From positions 21,471,384 to 21,535,383 of the forward strand of contig OX388317.1 of NCBI GenBank assembly GCA_947579605.1: 64,000 bases of DNA, read 5' to 3'. This document shows, piece by piece, positions 22,090-34,709 of the stretch (position 1 is the stretch's first letter; the number at the start of each line of letters is the position of its first letter). This DNA comes from Athripsodes cinereus. Taxonomy: Eukaryota > Arthropoda > Insecta > Trichoptera > Leptoceridae. A program made the position numbers and the translations under genes. The notes under the pieces are model-generated. The model searched no databases. It saw only the letters and a list, made by a program, of their open reading frames with translations, and was not told where the DNA came from.

Positions 22090-25000
22090 CTAAAACAAAG
22101 GAAAAAAATATAAGATTATTTTTATACTCTGTCTTTTTGCTGATGGAAGGGTATTTAATTTAATGTAACTAAAATATAATTACAAGATAATTATCATGAC
22201 AGTTAGCTGTTATTTGCGATAAAGATCTGCAAATCGTGTAGGTTCAGCTGCGACACGGGGGCTTTTGAAATAAAACTAAAAATTAATTACTCGCATGAAC
22301 CGTACGTAGTTTTGCACAAAGCAGCCGTCAGCCTGTGAAATATAATTCTCGTATGTAGCGTTGTTTGAGGGTTGGCTGTTTTATGTTATAATTCGTTATA
22401 TTTTGTTGGTTACTCGTATAATAGACATGTTCGCATTTCGTGAGTATACTGGACCACCCTGAGCAACCTCAAGATGATATTAAGAATAATATTATGCTAA
22501 TCAGTCTGAACCAGGAGCACAAAAAGCGACTTGTCAGGATGACAAGAGGTCTCCAATCTCCTCTGCAGTGCGCCAGACGGACTTCACTTACAGACTGCGC
22601 CATTATAAATTCATTATTACCATCAACTAAATTGAAATATCAAACCAACGAGACATCATTATTTGACGAAGGATCAACAGACCATTTAAGGATTGTACCT
22701 ACATTGTATATACATAATTTAATAGGAAGAGTACACGTTATTTGTACGATGTTGCTGCAGATTGCCGAAATAAGAAAATGTAACCTGTGATGATGCATAT
22801 ACATACAACAATATATTAAATATTTTTCGTGTTCTCATTTATTCACGGATGGAATTCTCCAAATTGAAAAAAGTGAGTTCGCGTTGCTTGAGATACTAAA
22901 AAAAAGAAAAAAATTCAGATACCTATTGTATACATAATAATTGAAAGATTGGGCTAGTGGTAAGTAAACTTTACAATGTTTTTCATTTTATAAATGCACA
23001 ATCCTTCGATGTAATCATTATTTGAGCGAAGGTCTACTTTCAGAGATTTAAATATTCCGATAGACTTCAGATTTCAGACTTCAGATTCTGCCACGATCAT
23101 TGACACAGTTATAACAGAATATTATTGGAAACGATACGAAAGTTTTACGAACTCTTGTTCATTTATGAATGTTTAACATTTTCGGTATGTTGTACAAAAT
23201 GAAGAAATATTCATAACCAGAGACAAGTTAAAAAAAATCACCCGTCAAATTATTGAGAAATGATTAGTAATTTGTCAACAGACACAATGTAAAGCACCAA
23301 TCAATTTGTTGTAGATAAGTACCTACATAAATTGCAAGAATCGTATTTAATTCCCAATTGGGTACATACCTAAATAATAAACTATTCTCCGAAATGATTA
23401 TCCGCGTATCTAGATATCTACTTATTGAATTATTATCACCATTTCGGCGTCATTGTTATAGAATATTGTGTTTTGTATGAAATATAACGATTATTTGTAG
23501 GCGTGGTACATAATACATATAAAACGACCAGTGATAATCTAAATGATTACACTATTATTGTAATTTCTGTCTGATGTGAAAAATGCTCGACAGCGTGAAG
23601 GTGACCAGGTGACACGAAACGCCAATGCCATAGAGACATCGTGGACGGTGACTGATTGACTAGACGACCGGTGGCTAATAGTTAATTTGTCGTTGTATTA
23701 GCAGACAACCTCAGCTAGACCCTGAACACATTGTCTCCGATTTTGATAGACAAAATTTAATTTTTTTACCTGTAGATTTACACAATCAAATTGTTATATT
23801 CATTATGCTAAAATGAATTGAATTATATTACAATAATCTATCAATCAAATTAACCACCCACACGATTGCCCGATGACATATTTTTTGCTGCTGGTTATTG
23901 GTTGTAGAAGATCCAAGGCTGAAAAGGCTGGAAAATTACGGGGAAGGTTCGACAGAGGAAGGATGTGATTGATTAAGTAAGCGACATATTTATCTATCAA
24001 AAAGTAATCATACCATACACAATCTTCTTTACGTTGTAACTACAATAAAAAAATGTACGTCTAGATATCTGTCTAATTTGCACACACTGCTTCCTAAATA
24101 AACATAAAAACAACCCATAAACAATCTAAACCAGACCCAATGTTGCTAATCAGTGCAAAGCGTAATACTGCATATATATAATATTATATATACATAGATA
24201 ATAACAAAGTTAGCATATTGCTAATATAAATAAATTATTAATAAGCAAATGCCATCGCAGTGGTTGGAACCTAATTAATTATATATTCTCTTAACAGTAG
24301 ATACGCACACATGGAAATATTCACATAGATAGATAGGTAGAAACAGATATATAGATAGATAGATATACATAGAGAGACATGCTAACATTTTATTCCATCT
24401 AAATTCTAATTTTAACAAAGTCGTATTGTTTTTTCCTTCTGCAATAAACACGGCGATGACCTAATCGACGAGAAAATCACACACATAATTAAATACTTGT
24501 ATAATATATGTACATAATATTTATGTTAGTGTATGTATTAATATACAACAAACATACGTGTACACATACATAAGTGGACAGGTATATACATAAAGGTAAA
24601 TGTGTATAGGTATCATAATAAACATATCTATCTATATACATTATAATATTGTCTACATGCGAACATAATACTTCTTTGATAATACTTCATAATATTAAAC
24701 CTATCGTATTATGTGATATCAATTAGGTACTATTTCTAATTAAACTATCGTATTCATAGAATTATCCCCAATTGCAGTAAATCTTGTTCTGTAGATAGGA
24801 AAAAAATTAAACCTCAGTTAGTGACTTCATTCAACAGATAACACACGAATTGCTGTAAGACAGGAACGTACCCACCTATTTCAGTATATTAATTCAGTTG
24901 ACGGGAAGTTTTATGGCGTTTTCTACAAGGATGAGCTTGATGAAATGTAGTAATGTACAACTAACTATACAAACGATTACGCTGTAACTGCGCACGCTGC

Positions 25001-27124
25001 AACAGTAAATCCTTCATACGACACTTGATAAATCAGACTCGTGATCATGGCGTATGCAAGAACGCTGAAACTTCGAGAATCTTCAAGACGTCATGGGATA
25101 ACTGAAAGCCCATCACCAGTTTATGAACTCATTTCAAATCCAGGATTGAAATTAGGTCTATGTGAAGTTTGGTGTCTATAAGCGAGCGAAAAATTATTTA
25201 GATACATATGTACTTATTTCATATGCATTTTATAATCTGACGAAAATTGATGGCAATATTATGGTCAAAGCAACAGAAATTCGAAGATTCGCATCTAGGA
25301 AAGCAATACTGACAAATACAAACAAATCGGCGCAACTTCAAACTACTCATAATGACATTAAAAAAAAAGTAACACCGTTTTTTTATAATAAGTAGGTACA
25401 CTGTGTAGTGTGTACTACAAAATTACTTTGCTTCTACTAGGCCGCTGAATTCGCATAGCAGCTAAATTGAGTTTGAAACCGAAAGTAATGGACCGGTCTC
25501 CAAATAATATTAAAAAATCCATACACACGTACTTATTAACATAATAATAATATGTATATAAATAGTTGAATACTACTTTTCCGTACATGTGTTGGTATAA
25601 AAAATAACATGTGTGTGCATCACAATAATATGTATAACAAACACAACCGAGTTATGAATGACAAAATATTTCTATTAGATAATTGACATAATCGTGCAAA
25701 TACTTTGACTTTTTTATAAAGTTTCTCATTAATTTATCGTACGTAGGTACTATGTATAATTCGGTGTTTTATATTATTATTTTCATACATACTGTAATGA
25801 TACGCAATGTACAATGTGTATGTGGTGGGCACTTTGCAATGAGATGCTGAATTGGCTAGGTCACCTGCCAGATAATGCGCGTGACATTTCTACAAAGGCA
25901 CTCGACATTATGCGAAATCAGGTTTAAATACCTCATTTATTATATACCAAACAAGTATTACGCGATCTTATTACAAGATCAGAGCTGAGAAACATTCACT
26001 AGGATAGTCGACGAACTTCAAATTTCTGTAAGTTCTAGACATCAAAATGCTTCTAGACAAAAAATTGGTGGTTAGAAACATAGAAACACTCTTGACGTTC
26101 GATATAAATAGGTACTTGCAAAGTGTTTGCATTGTAGGGTTGAGCGTTAAGTGACACATTAGATGAAACATTTACCAAAATTCACATCTAGATGAGGATG
26201 ATAAGTTTGATTCTTGTTTTCAAATTTAAAAGTTTTTTTAGCTTTTCTTCAAATCAACTATCTATAGGATTTAAATACATATAGGTAGGTACTTACTTTA
26301 CTTACATAGTTGGCCAAAATAATGCAATAAATGAGATCTATAAACACATTAAAATAAAGTGGTAACAATTGAAATAATGAAATGGAATATTTTTTTATTA
26401 TTATACACAAAATTGAAAGCTATTTTTAAAATAACTACTCAAGTTCGACATAGTCTTATGATGTTTTATTAATATATTTTCACACCAAAAACACACTTAG
26501 AAGACGAAAGATGGGGCGAAGTTTTTAAAATTAATAAATAAATTTGGCACTCAAGCCATTGGTGTTATATCGGCGACGGAGGCACCTTTTGGCGCCTCGC
26601 GTCTTGTGGGGCCCGACGACCTGTTGTTATCGTAGCTCCCCCCATACCACAGACAGTCGCTGCTGTTGCACTGGACTCCCTTGGCTAACCACTAGTCAGC
26701 CATCATTACCATGCACCTGTAAAATATATAATAATATTCTTGGACACTCATCAGCGAAGCACACAATACATACGTACATTTCACATTCAATATGTCGTAG
26801 GTACCGCAACTACATTATTTCATGAGATGTAATTTTTCAGTATGCCCGTTTAATTTATTTTTTCAACATAATCAAATCAAAATTGCTTCTTATAATGCTA
26901 TTTGTTAACACAACTTTACTGTCAATTATAATTTGTGTGATTGTTATTAACTAGTTTGAATCCACATCCATTTAATTGGGAAAAATAAAACAATAATAAA
27001 AACAACAGCTGTTGGTAAAAAGCTAAATAGAAATATACATCCCTTCATCAATGTTCTTTTTAGAAAAGAGACCTAGGTTGGAATAATTCAGTTATTTTTC
27101 AAAAATCACTACTCTACTGTGCTG
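22090..27124. other. Long A+T-rich stretch without a clear gene
   Basis: A 116-codon plus frame at 22440-22790, a GATA-rich microsatellite near 24327-24375 and a G+C-richer island at about 26540-26715 lie here. No domain was recognised in any. The island's 93-codon plus frame has no splice support. On the minus strand the island follows TATATATTTTACAG, a plausible acceptor, but all frames stop quickly after it. It could be an untranslated exon. Confidence 0.4.
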
Positions 27125-27332
27125 TATCATTACGGTATATCTCACAAATGGGGTATCCAGCGGTCTAACTGCAAGTAATAAAAGTGCAAGATTGCTTTTC
27201 CATTCCAATAAAAATAAGACATTCAGGATGGATGGAATGCCTCATTGCTGAACTGTAAATGTAATATGTCTTACGAATATCCCCCTTTGCAGGACACTCA
27301 CAGAAAGGAGTAGGAGACCTATTGTTTACTAG
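27125..27332 (-). mobile_element. Family A interspersed repeat
   Basis: On the plus strand: TTACGGTATATCTCACAAAT, GGGGTATCCAGCGGTCTAAC, AAGACATTCAGGATGGATGG, then AGGACACTCACAGAAAGGAG. This is nearly the full family in reverse. Confidence 0.8.
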
Positions 27333-27961
27333 TGACTTCATTTTACTTTAATTTCATAGAATAGTATCAATTGTCAAACATACTAAAATTGTCTATCTAT
27401 ACAAAGGTATGTAATTGGTCAGTATATACTCTTAGTATGTAGATAGCTGTACCTGTTAACATGAATATAATATATGTATACAGATATATAATAATAAATA
27501 TATACCTACTCGTAACGTAATATGTCTAGACGATATTATATGCTACATGTAATGTCTATGTGTTTATATACATACCTACAATACAATATTACGAGCCTAT
27601 ATTATAATAATGCGTTATTAATGCAATACATTCACGTGTGAATATAAAACAGAGCTATGATAATAGGTATTATTTATTTTATGAATGTTAAAAGCACAAA
27701 ACAGACAATAACTACACATATAAAGTTAGAAAAAAGGTTAATCTTTCAGAGATCAGCTATCATCCAATACCATGCGCCACAATTAATTTAAAAAACATAG
27801 GTACCTAACATTCCGGTCATCTCAACGTGCCTACATATTTATACACAGTCTCACTCGCTCATCAATAATAATAAAAAAAATAAAAATCAAAGGGAAAGGA
27901 AAAAAAGGGGGGGGGGAGATTACTGCGTACCTGCTGATTCATTTGGAAGTGTGGAAGTAAG
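27333..27961. other. A+T-rich stretch; includes the likely 3' untranslated part of the LINE below
   Basis: A G run near 27908 separates A-rich sequence from the LINE remnant at 27962. Otherwise nothing was recognised. Confidence 0.4.
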
Positions 27962-28300
27962 TTATTTGAATACCTGACTCTTGTAAGCATTCAGAGGTAA
28001 TCCAAATATATCGACATCAGCTGTCAGCATATTATTGTAGAGAGATGTAATTCTGCATAGAGGTCTACGCAACCCTGCATTTGTACCCGCAGCTGGCATA
28101 TAAAATAGATTATTATCCCGAGTTCTAGAGGGAATGTGAATACATATTTTCTCGAGAAGCTCAGGAGTGTCAAATGCAGAGTTACATATTTTAAATAAAA
28201 TGCAAGAATCTATCAGGCTCCTTCTTGCTTCAAGAGGGGGCAGTTTGGTGTGTGGGACAACCGATCGAAAGCGACGTCCGATTATATATAGATTATAAAT
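27962..28300 (-). pseudogene. LINE protein, C-terminal fragment
   Basis: An uninterrupted minus-strand frame of 112 codons ends in a stop at 27962-27964. It reads LPPLEARRSLIDSCILFKIC, then TPELLEKICIHIPSRTRDNN, then LRRPLCRITSLYNN. This order (LPxLExRR, a helix with LFKI, IPSRTR, and a late RLYN-like motif) is characteristic of the region after the reverse transcriptase in Jockey/I-type LINEs. The catalytic domain is missing, so this is a 5'-truncated insertion. The intact frame suggests it is not very old. The family was assigned by motif recall. Confidence 0.6.
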
Positions 28301-29320
28301 TTAATTACTACAATACTAAATACAAATATCTAGTCATCAATAAAAATTAAAAAAATTCAAAAGAATACGAATAACATAAAAAATTGAAAATAAATAACTG
28401 CTTTGTACCTATTTGAAATAGGTACGATAAACATTAAATTAATTCTATAATATGCTTTTATTCAGATACATTAAAGAGGTCCTCAGGTTTAATTAATCCA
28501 TTTATGGGAATCGTAAATAACCGTTATAGGAAATAGATAGAAATGAAAGTAGACTACCTTTTTTGATGCAATTTATCATACGGTAATAAAATTTACGAAT
28601 AAAATAAATTTCCATCGATCAATACCTTATACGTGTGTATCAAAGTTAAAACAAGTGTGTATAGCAAACCAATTACGTGGTATGACCAAAAATGGTTGTA
28701 GAATGTCTGTTGTAACATTATCGGTAATAAATAACTTCAACGCGTAGTCAGAATAATCATAGTTAAAAAAAATAATCAAGACAAAACAATGCTGTTACAA
28801 ATGAGAATTGTGTAAACCTTGATCTCAAGGCGAGTAAATTCATATTTCCGTGAAAATTTGCAAGTTCTCACATCATACGGCGAGCGGTGTGTCCATAACG
28901 AAACTAGAGAGACTTAGTTACAAGACGGTCCTTTAGAAGTGAATATTGGTAAAACACTCAGGGCTAAATTTGACCTCAGTTGAGAATATGTTCTCTAATA
29001 TAATTTAATGAATCGAGTATTTATGATAGTTTAGTTATCCACAAATAATTACTCGTGGTAACAAGAAAATTCAACATGAACTTAAGTTTTAAATCATCAA
29101 ACATGAAAACACGTATTTATTAAATTATTAATTTTAGAACGAAATAATGCATTTTATCTTCACTAAAATTATGTACCTGATCCGAAATGTTACTTATTGA
29201 GAGTTCGCACAACCAATATCTTATTTACAACCAATAGGTGTAACTTTTACAAACACAAATGTACCTAAGTATAGGTATTTACCTATATAAAAATAATAAT
29301 GATAAATCTATCCATCTATC
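28301..29320. other. A+T-rich non-coding stretch
   Basis: No gene or repeat copy was recognised. Confidence 0.4.
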
Positions 29321-29324
29321 TATT

Positions 29325-29391
29325 ATCTTCGAGACATCTCCCACAAGAGGAGCAGCCAGTTAACTAAGAGCATAATATAAAACATTCAGAT
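29325..29391 (-). mobile_element. Family A interspersed repeat, fragment
   Basis: On the plus strand GACATCTCCCACAAGAGGAG, then CAGCCAGTTAACTAAG and AAAACATTCAG correspond to the inverted 3' half of family A. Confidence 0.55.
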
Positions 29392-30904
29392 TTTCTGTAA
29401 ACATATTACTGCATAATATATACGACATATCAATCAAGACATTTAAAAATAAAAATGCATAATTCTAGTGACCACACACAAACGACTGGCTGTACCGAAA
29501 TTATAATGTTTGATAGGCAGATATATACATAAGTATGTATGTATGTATATATAGTGAGATGTTGTAATATCACTAATTACGTATTCAACAAATTTACACT
29601 ACATATTTATAAGAGCGGTTCCGAGAAACAACATTGTCTATGTATCTCTTTGCTAATATCTAGTATATAGTACATTATAATAATGCACATACGAAATTAA
29701 AATACAGCCACACAATGTGAATTCAAGATCACTCCGCGATGGATTTACAGGATTTACACAAAAAATACACACAACAATATACACAGATGTCAAGTGAATA
29801 ATAAGCGTTCATTTGTCTTCGCGAAAACATTAAAAAAAAAACACGAAAAACAGTTGAATCTGATTCTCTGTATTAGTAGCACTAATGACAATGAGACTGA
29901 GTATCATATCACAGTATAATTGAATCTGGGATTCAGGTCATCATTGTTTATAAACGACAAACTTTTTAAAGCGATAAACACGGATTAACAGCATACCTAC
30001 TCGTATTAATTTATTTTCAACATATTGTAATCAAAGAGCTTTGCATTTATTTTCAAGTCGGACTGAAAATTGAAACCCTTAAAATATTATGGTACGAAAA
30101 CCACAAAAGCAGCAAGAATAAACTAAGAATTTCGTGTGGAAAAAACAATTGACGAATAAAATAACACGGCTGCGTTTAACTAAACTGTTAACCAACTATA
30201 TGTACCTAACGGCATGTATCTTATATTGTACAAGAAATACAATATAACCTTTTACGCAAGAGTCAGAAACATTATATGTGTAATGTAAGTTGTCGTAAAA
30301 AAGCAGGAATTGTACTATGCCTCAGAACACCACCTTAAGATATTGCGTAGAAACACAGCATGTATAATGGAATATTATACTCTTTAACTATAAATCAGCC
30401 TATCACGTGTATTTGATAATATATTGTTTTAATACAATCTCAGGAATGTCTGACCCACGTATGAAATTTAAAAAAAATAAGTGTGTTTAGATCGTTCCGT
30501 ATGAAACAATATCAGCGTTGAAAGACCTCAACATGTTAATCGTGTGTGGGAAATGGTGGCAGATACACCCAAAATGTTCGATGAAATTATTTGAAATCTT
30601 CATATCATTAAAAACAATGCTACAGGATGCCAAAAACTGAGTAGAGTATCAAAATAGGCAGATTCCCAAAAGTGATAATGATAACGTCGATAAACTGAAT
30701 AAATATATTATGGTAGTTTTACCCTGAACTGAACTTAAAACAATTCCAAAAAAGACATTTTCTATTAAACATAACAATAATAATATAATCAGTTTAAAAC
30801 CCATATTCGGATTCAAATTAATGCGTAGACGAAGCTTTAATGTATTTTAAAATGTTGAAGCACCACTGGAAATCGACAGGTCATCGAATGAAAATGTATG
30901 TGTA
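29392..30904. other. A+T-rich non-coding stretch
   Basis: No gene or repeat copy was recognised. Confidence 0.4.
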
Positions 30905-30990
30905 AAGTATTGACGTCCTGCGGAGAGTCGAACCTTAGCTACGGGGGGCGCCTGCCCTCTGCCAGCCAAACTATACAGTCATCCACAGTG
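30905..30990 (-). mobile_element. tRNA-like SINE head (family E)
   Basis: Minus-strand TTGGCTGGCAGAGGGCAGG resembles an A box (plus positions 30955-30970). GGTTCGACTCTCC (plus 30922-30934) is a good B box. The segment is distinctly G+C-rich. There is no closed acceptor stem, so it is a SINE or tRNA-like relic and not a working tRNA gene. Only one copy was seen. Confidence 0.5.
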
Positions 30991-32460
30991 CGTTGCCATT
31001 TAGGATACATCATCCTCTTCCCTATATGAAGGTACACGACTGTATAAGGACAATCATTGGGAGGTCTTCAATTAAACTTTCATCTTTAAACAAACCATTC
31101 GTTATATTCTCATAAGAGCGCAGACATGTCGATGTACACAGTTAAGCATATTATTATTACAAACAATTTATTGAGCAGACAGTACTTCATCGATAATATT
31201 CTAAGCAAAATGACTCAGAAAATTTAACTTACATAAACATACATAAAGATTATGTTGGAAAACGATGTAGAGGAAATAGAGCCTATGGAATCTGCATAGT
31301 TGATGAATGCCGAAGTACTCTTAAATGATAACATTTATGAATCCGTATACGAAAGAAACAACGGAACGAAGATTCCAGTACGATTCAATAACAGCTACCA
31401 TAGTACGTATTAATGTTAAAAGTATATACCTAACTGATAATAATTATAGAGTTAATGTCACAAAGTAGTATATAAATATAAGTTACATATGTAAGTAATG
31501 AGAATAGTAGAAAAAGTTATGGGATACATCCTAAGATTATTGATCACAAATCAATGGCATTTATTCTAGTATTATTGTAAATCTCCGAACCGGTCCTAGC
31601 GCTGGACTATGCGATGCGATGGTGCGGTGGCGTGCGAACCTTTCACATGTGTCTTTCACGACGCACACGGCAGCAGCAGGTTCAATAACTGAGCGAGGTC
31701 CGCAATACTATAACTATAGATACATCAGTTACAAAATTATGTCCTCTACCCTCCGCTTACCACCTCCCGCACACCCAACCTCTCTCTTTTATAATCCTTA
31801 ACGTATTGAAGTGCTATTGAGTAATTAATTAGGTAACATACCTACGTGGAAACTGGTCTTCGACTTAAGTGATGCGCACGAAACCTACCACTCATTCTAT
31901 TTCTCACAGTATAACGAGGATTGCACATTATAACAACACCATTAATTAAATGAACAAGAATTTCACTGAGCAATGATTCTGCGACAAAAAAGAACACAAA
32001 AAAACGTGTATAAAGGAACCATAACGATACTTGTACGTAAGTGGCGTACTCCAAATCATAAAATACACATTTATTTCTGCAATTTAAGTTTAGTAAAACT
32101 TGGATGGCAAGATTTAGTACACAGTATAATATATAATTTTCTCGGTATAAAGATATACTGAGAAAAAAATAATTCAACAATACCCCCTATTCTATTTCAC
32201 TCTTAGTTAGTGTACATTGTTATTCTATAAACTCTAAAATATCATATAAAATATGAATTTTAGTTCAAGTGACCTTAATTATTAAATTTAGGAACGTTCT
32301 TATTTTAGTTTGAATCAATATAGAATAGGGGGTAATGCACTTATTAATTAGTTCGAAATAATGTCTATTAGACAACATTCATTCGGAATAGAAGTCTCAA
32401 AGACAGCATTAGGTGCATCCAAACAGCGATAACATCACTATAACATTGTAGTAGTGAATT
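30991..32460. other. Non-coding stretch with a possible minus-strand promoter
   Basis: The segment 31585-31795 is G+C-richer. On the minus strand TATAAAAG lies at 31786-31793, followed by a G-rich stretch. A TATA-type promoter is possible, but no exon downstream could be tied to it. Confidence 0.25.
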
Positions 32461-32462
32461 TA

Positions 32463-32530
32463 TTTACAGGACACTCGAATAAGTTTTCGAGTGTCCTGTA
32501 AAAAGCAGATGTCGTAAAAATAAAAACATT
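32463..32530. mobile_element. Two family A pieces joined head to head
   Basis: TTTACAGGACACTCGAA at 32463-32479 and its exact reverse complement at 32486-32502 are separated by 6 bases. The right half continues into GTAAAAAGCAGATGTCGTAA, family A in the plus orientation. The left half is the same block in minus orientation. Confidence 0.7.
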
Positions 32531-32650
32531 TTACATTCAAAGTAGTAGTACATACGGTAGTAGTTCCTATTTATTAAGTGAACACCTACTATGTTATTCT
32601 CTATAGAGGTGGGTCTCTATTAAATACAGAGTAATGCATATTATACATAT

Positions 32651-33029
32651 TAGTGATGTAACGAATGTGTGATTTTGGATATTCGCGAATGCGAATGCGA
32701 ATACGAATATTTGTTGCTGACATTCGAATGCGAATAGCGAATATTAATTCGCTTAAATTTCTAAAAACTGCTCAAACATTAAAATTTCTACCCCCCGTCG
32801 CTGAATTTTCAAAATGGTATAGGATTTTCAAATATTTCATAACTCCTCGGTTTTCTTAAAGAATATTTTCTTGCAGTACCTTTTTCTACAATGTACCGGG
32901 TAAGTATCCGGTACTTTGACCAAATTACCGATACTTTATTACCAAAATAATATTCGCAAAACATTCGCATATTTTTTGCGAATGCGAATACTTTGAAATA
33001 TGCGAATACGAATATTCGTTACATCACTA
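32651..33029. mobile_element. Non-autonomous hAT-like MITE (379 bp)
   Basis: The ends are TAGTGATGTAACGAAT and its inverse, with an exact 8-bp duplication ATACATAT at 32643-32650 and 33030-33037. Next to the ends are clustered GCGAAT/ACGAAT hexamers (32683-32709 and 32975-33015). Subterminal hexamers of this sort are known as transposase-binding sites in hAT elements such as Ac/Ds. The centre (32781-32915) is one reverse-oriented copy of the 168-bp unit of the element at 12288-13155. There is no transposase; the 64-codon frame is incidental. Confidence 0.88.
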
Positions 33030-33289
33030 ATACATATACATACAGATGAACGTAGCGAGTTGTTTAATCCTCGTCTAGACTAAAGGAAGTCACTAGTCAG
33101 TGAAGAACCTAGCCAAAGACACAATACAATCTATATACAATATACAAACATATTCACACAAACTCACAATAATGTTACATTGCGTAAACAACTTTGTCTA
33201 CATAATAATAATATTACAATGTCATATCTTTAAAAAAAACATATCTAATTATTCATTATTTTCATTTCATTTAATTTATTTATAAATTA

Positions 33290-33449
33290 TTATTTATGAT
33301 TTGTTGTTTTGTTTCGTTATTATTGTTGTTTTTTTTTACATTACATTAATATTTTACATCTGAAGGATCAGATTGCTATCCAAAACATAATACTGTTTTT
33401 AGCATGTTAAAGGCTAACTTAGCCTTGTGTAATGATAAATAAATAAATG
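33290..33449 (+). mobile_element. LINE-type 3' end with AAAT tail
   Basis: A T/G-rich stretch leads to GTTAAAGGCTAACTTAGCCT and ends TGATAAATAAATAAAT. It has the layout of a retroposed LINE untranslated end. The GGCTAACTTAGCC core is a short hairpin close to the tail. Confidence 0.5.
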
Positions 33450-33632
33450 GAGTACCTACTCATGGAACTCGACTGGCGCAAATCGAGTATTTAAATTACA
33501 GTAGAATTTCATTCCTAGTGTTAATTTTGGCATCAAACTGGCCTTTTTTTCATCAATTTTGTTCGATGATACCAACTGCCTCCACTTTTCAAAATAATCT
33601 TCAATTTTAGGGAATTGCACACTTACAAGAAA

Positions 33633-33745
33633 ATTTTCCTGTAAAAGGTAGGTATTCGAAAAAAAAACACATTTTAGTGGGGTTTGCCACCAACCCCTAT
33701 GTTTTAAATTTTGTTGGCATAGAGAGGACGGCTTGCATGTATATA
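33633..33745 (+). mobile_element. Family A interspersed repeat, fragment
   Basis: TTTTCCTGTAAAAGGTAGGT, then GGGGTTTGCCACCAACCCCT and GGCATAGAGAGGACGGCTTG correspond to the middle of family A. Confidence 0.7.
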
Positions 33746-34064
33746 CCTAATGGCACAGTAGTGGTAATTTTATATTGTTTCAACGTGTTCTTTAAAGAAT
33801 TTCCTCACTTATATACAACATTATATAAATGTCGAGTCTGCCTGTTTATAAATATCTGAAAACCACATGGCATATCAATTCGCAAGGTTCTAAAATTTTC
33901 CTGAGGATTCAGTAAATGTCTACGAAACATCCGGGATGTTACAACATTAATAAAAACCATTGAAGAAAATGTTTAACATTTACTTCCGGCAAACGTTCAC
34001 AATACACAACAATAATATCTTACGATGTATATAATAATTATATACTAAATATAATGCTAAATAA

Positions 34065-34349
34065 CTAAATCATGACCTGCATAATTATATAAAGTAGTAC
34101 AATATATCTACCACAACTGTAAGTAAAATGTACGAGGACATCAGCGATGTTCATATCTAGACTAGCAACTCGAACGAAAAGTTGGTAATAAATCCAATCG
34201 AATCTGGGATCCAAAATAAATTCATCAGTCTTAAACAAGTGTTGGTCCAAAATCCGTAACGTTTTACCAATCAAATATGAAGGACATAAATTGTTTATTA
34301 TAATTGTAGGGGCCATTTTATGACTTGGTCTGATATATACGATGTGCAA
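34065..34349 (-). CDS. Candidate small coding frame, unknown protein
   Basis: A minus-strand frame of 94 codons. The internal ATG at 34316, with the good context CATAAAATGGCC, gives a shorter product starting MAPTIIINNLCPSYLIGKTL and containing TDEFILDPRFDWIYYQLFVR. Codon choice and composition look natural, but no domain or splice site was recognised. It may be a chance frame, a gene fragment or part of a mobile element. Confidence 0.25.
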   Translation of the reverse strand: MHIVYIRPSHKMAPTIIINNLCPSYLIGKTLRILDQHLFKTDEFILDPRFDWIYYQLFVRVASLDMNIADVLVHFTYSCGRYIVLLYIIMQVMI

Positions 34350-34663
34350 TAGTTACGTGGGAGTATATTATGGAGTGAAACGGCAAACATTTATTATCGA
34401 TGTTAATTTTGGATCCTAATTTTTGAGTTTTAGTAGTGTGTTACTGATCTACGATCTGCGTCGCTGGTGGATATAAAACAATTATAACACGTAAGCAAGT
34501 AGGTAGGTACATACAAAGTATATTTATATTATGTGTCTAGGTAGGTGTATACTACGAACACAGCATAGACGGAGTATGTTCTTAATATACCTATGTAATA
34601 ATAATAATAACAAGCAAGTATAATATCTAAGTATGGAAGATGATGAGGTCATTGTTATCTTAC

Positions 34664-34679
34664 CTCGAAGCGCCGGCGC
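34664..34679 (-). other. Candidate 16-base microexon or exon end
   Basis: On the minus strand TTGTTTATTCCTTGACCAG, a good acceptor, is followed by 16 bases (GCGCCGGCGCTTCGAG) and then GTAAGA, a good donor. The G+C-rich segment stands out against its surroundings. Either a microexon lies here, or the donor closes a longer (for example 5' untranslated) exon and the AG is incidental. Sixteen bases do not keep the frame. Confidence 0.35.
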
Positions 34680-34709
34680 CTGGTCAAGGAATAAACAATA
34701 ACAATACAA

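Noticed and set aside
22440..22790. 116-codon plus-strand frame
   Set aside because: It begins at a non-ATG codon, has no domain or splice support, and overlaps a minus-strand donor-like site of equal plausibility.
31740..31800. TATAAAAG with G-rich downstream sequence on the minus strand as a promoter
   Set aside because: Noted only as possible; no start-site motif or downstream exon could be linked to it, and TATA-like words are common in A+T-rich DNA.
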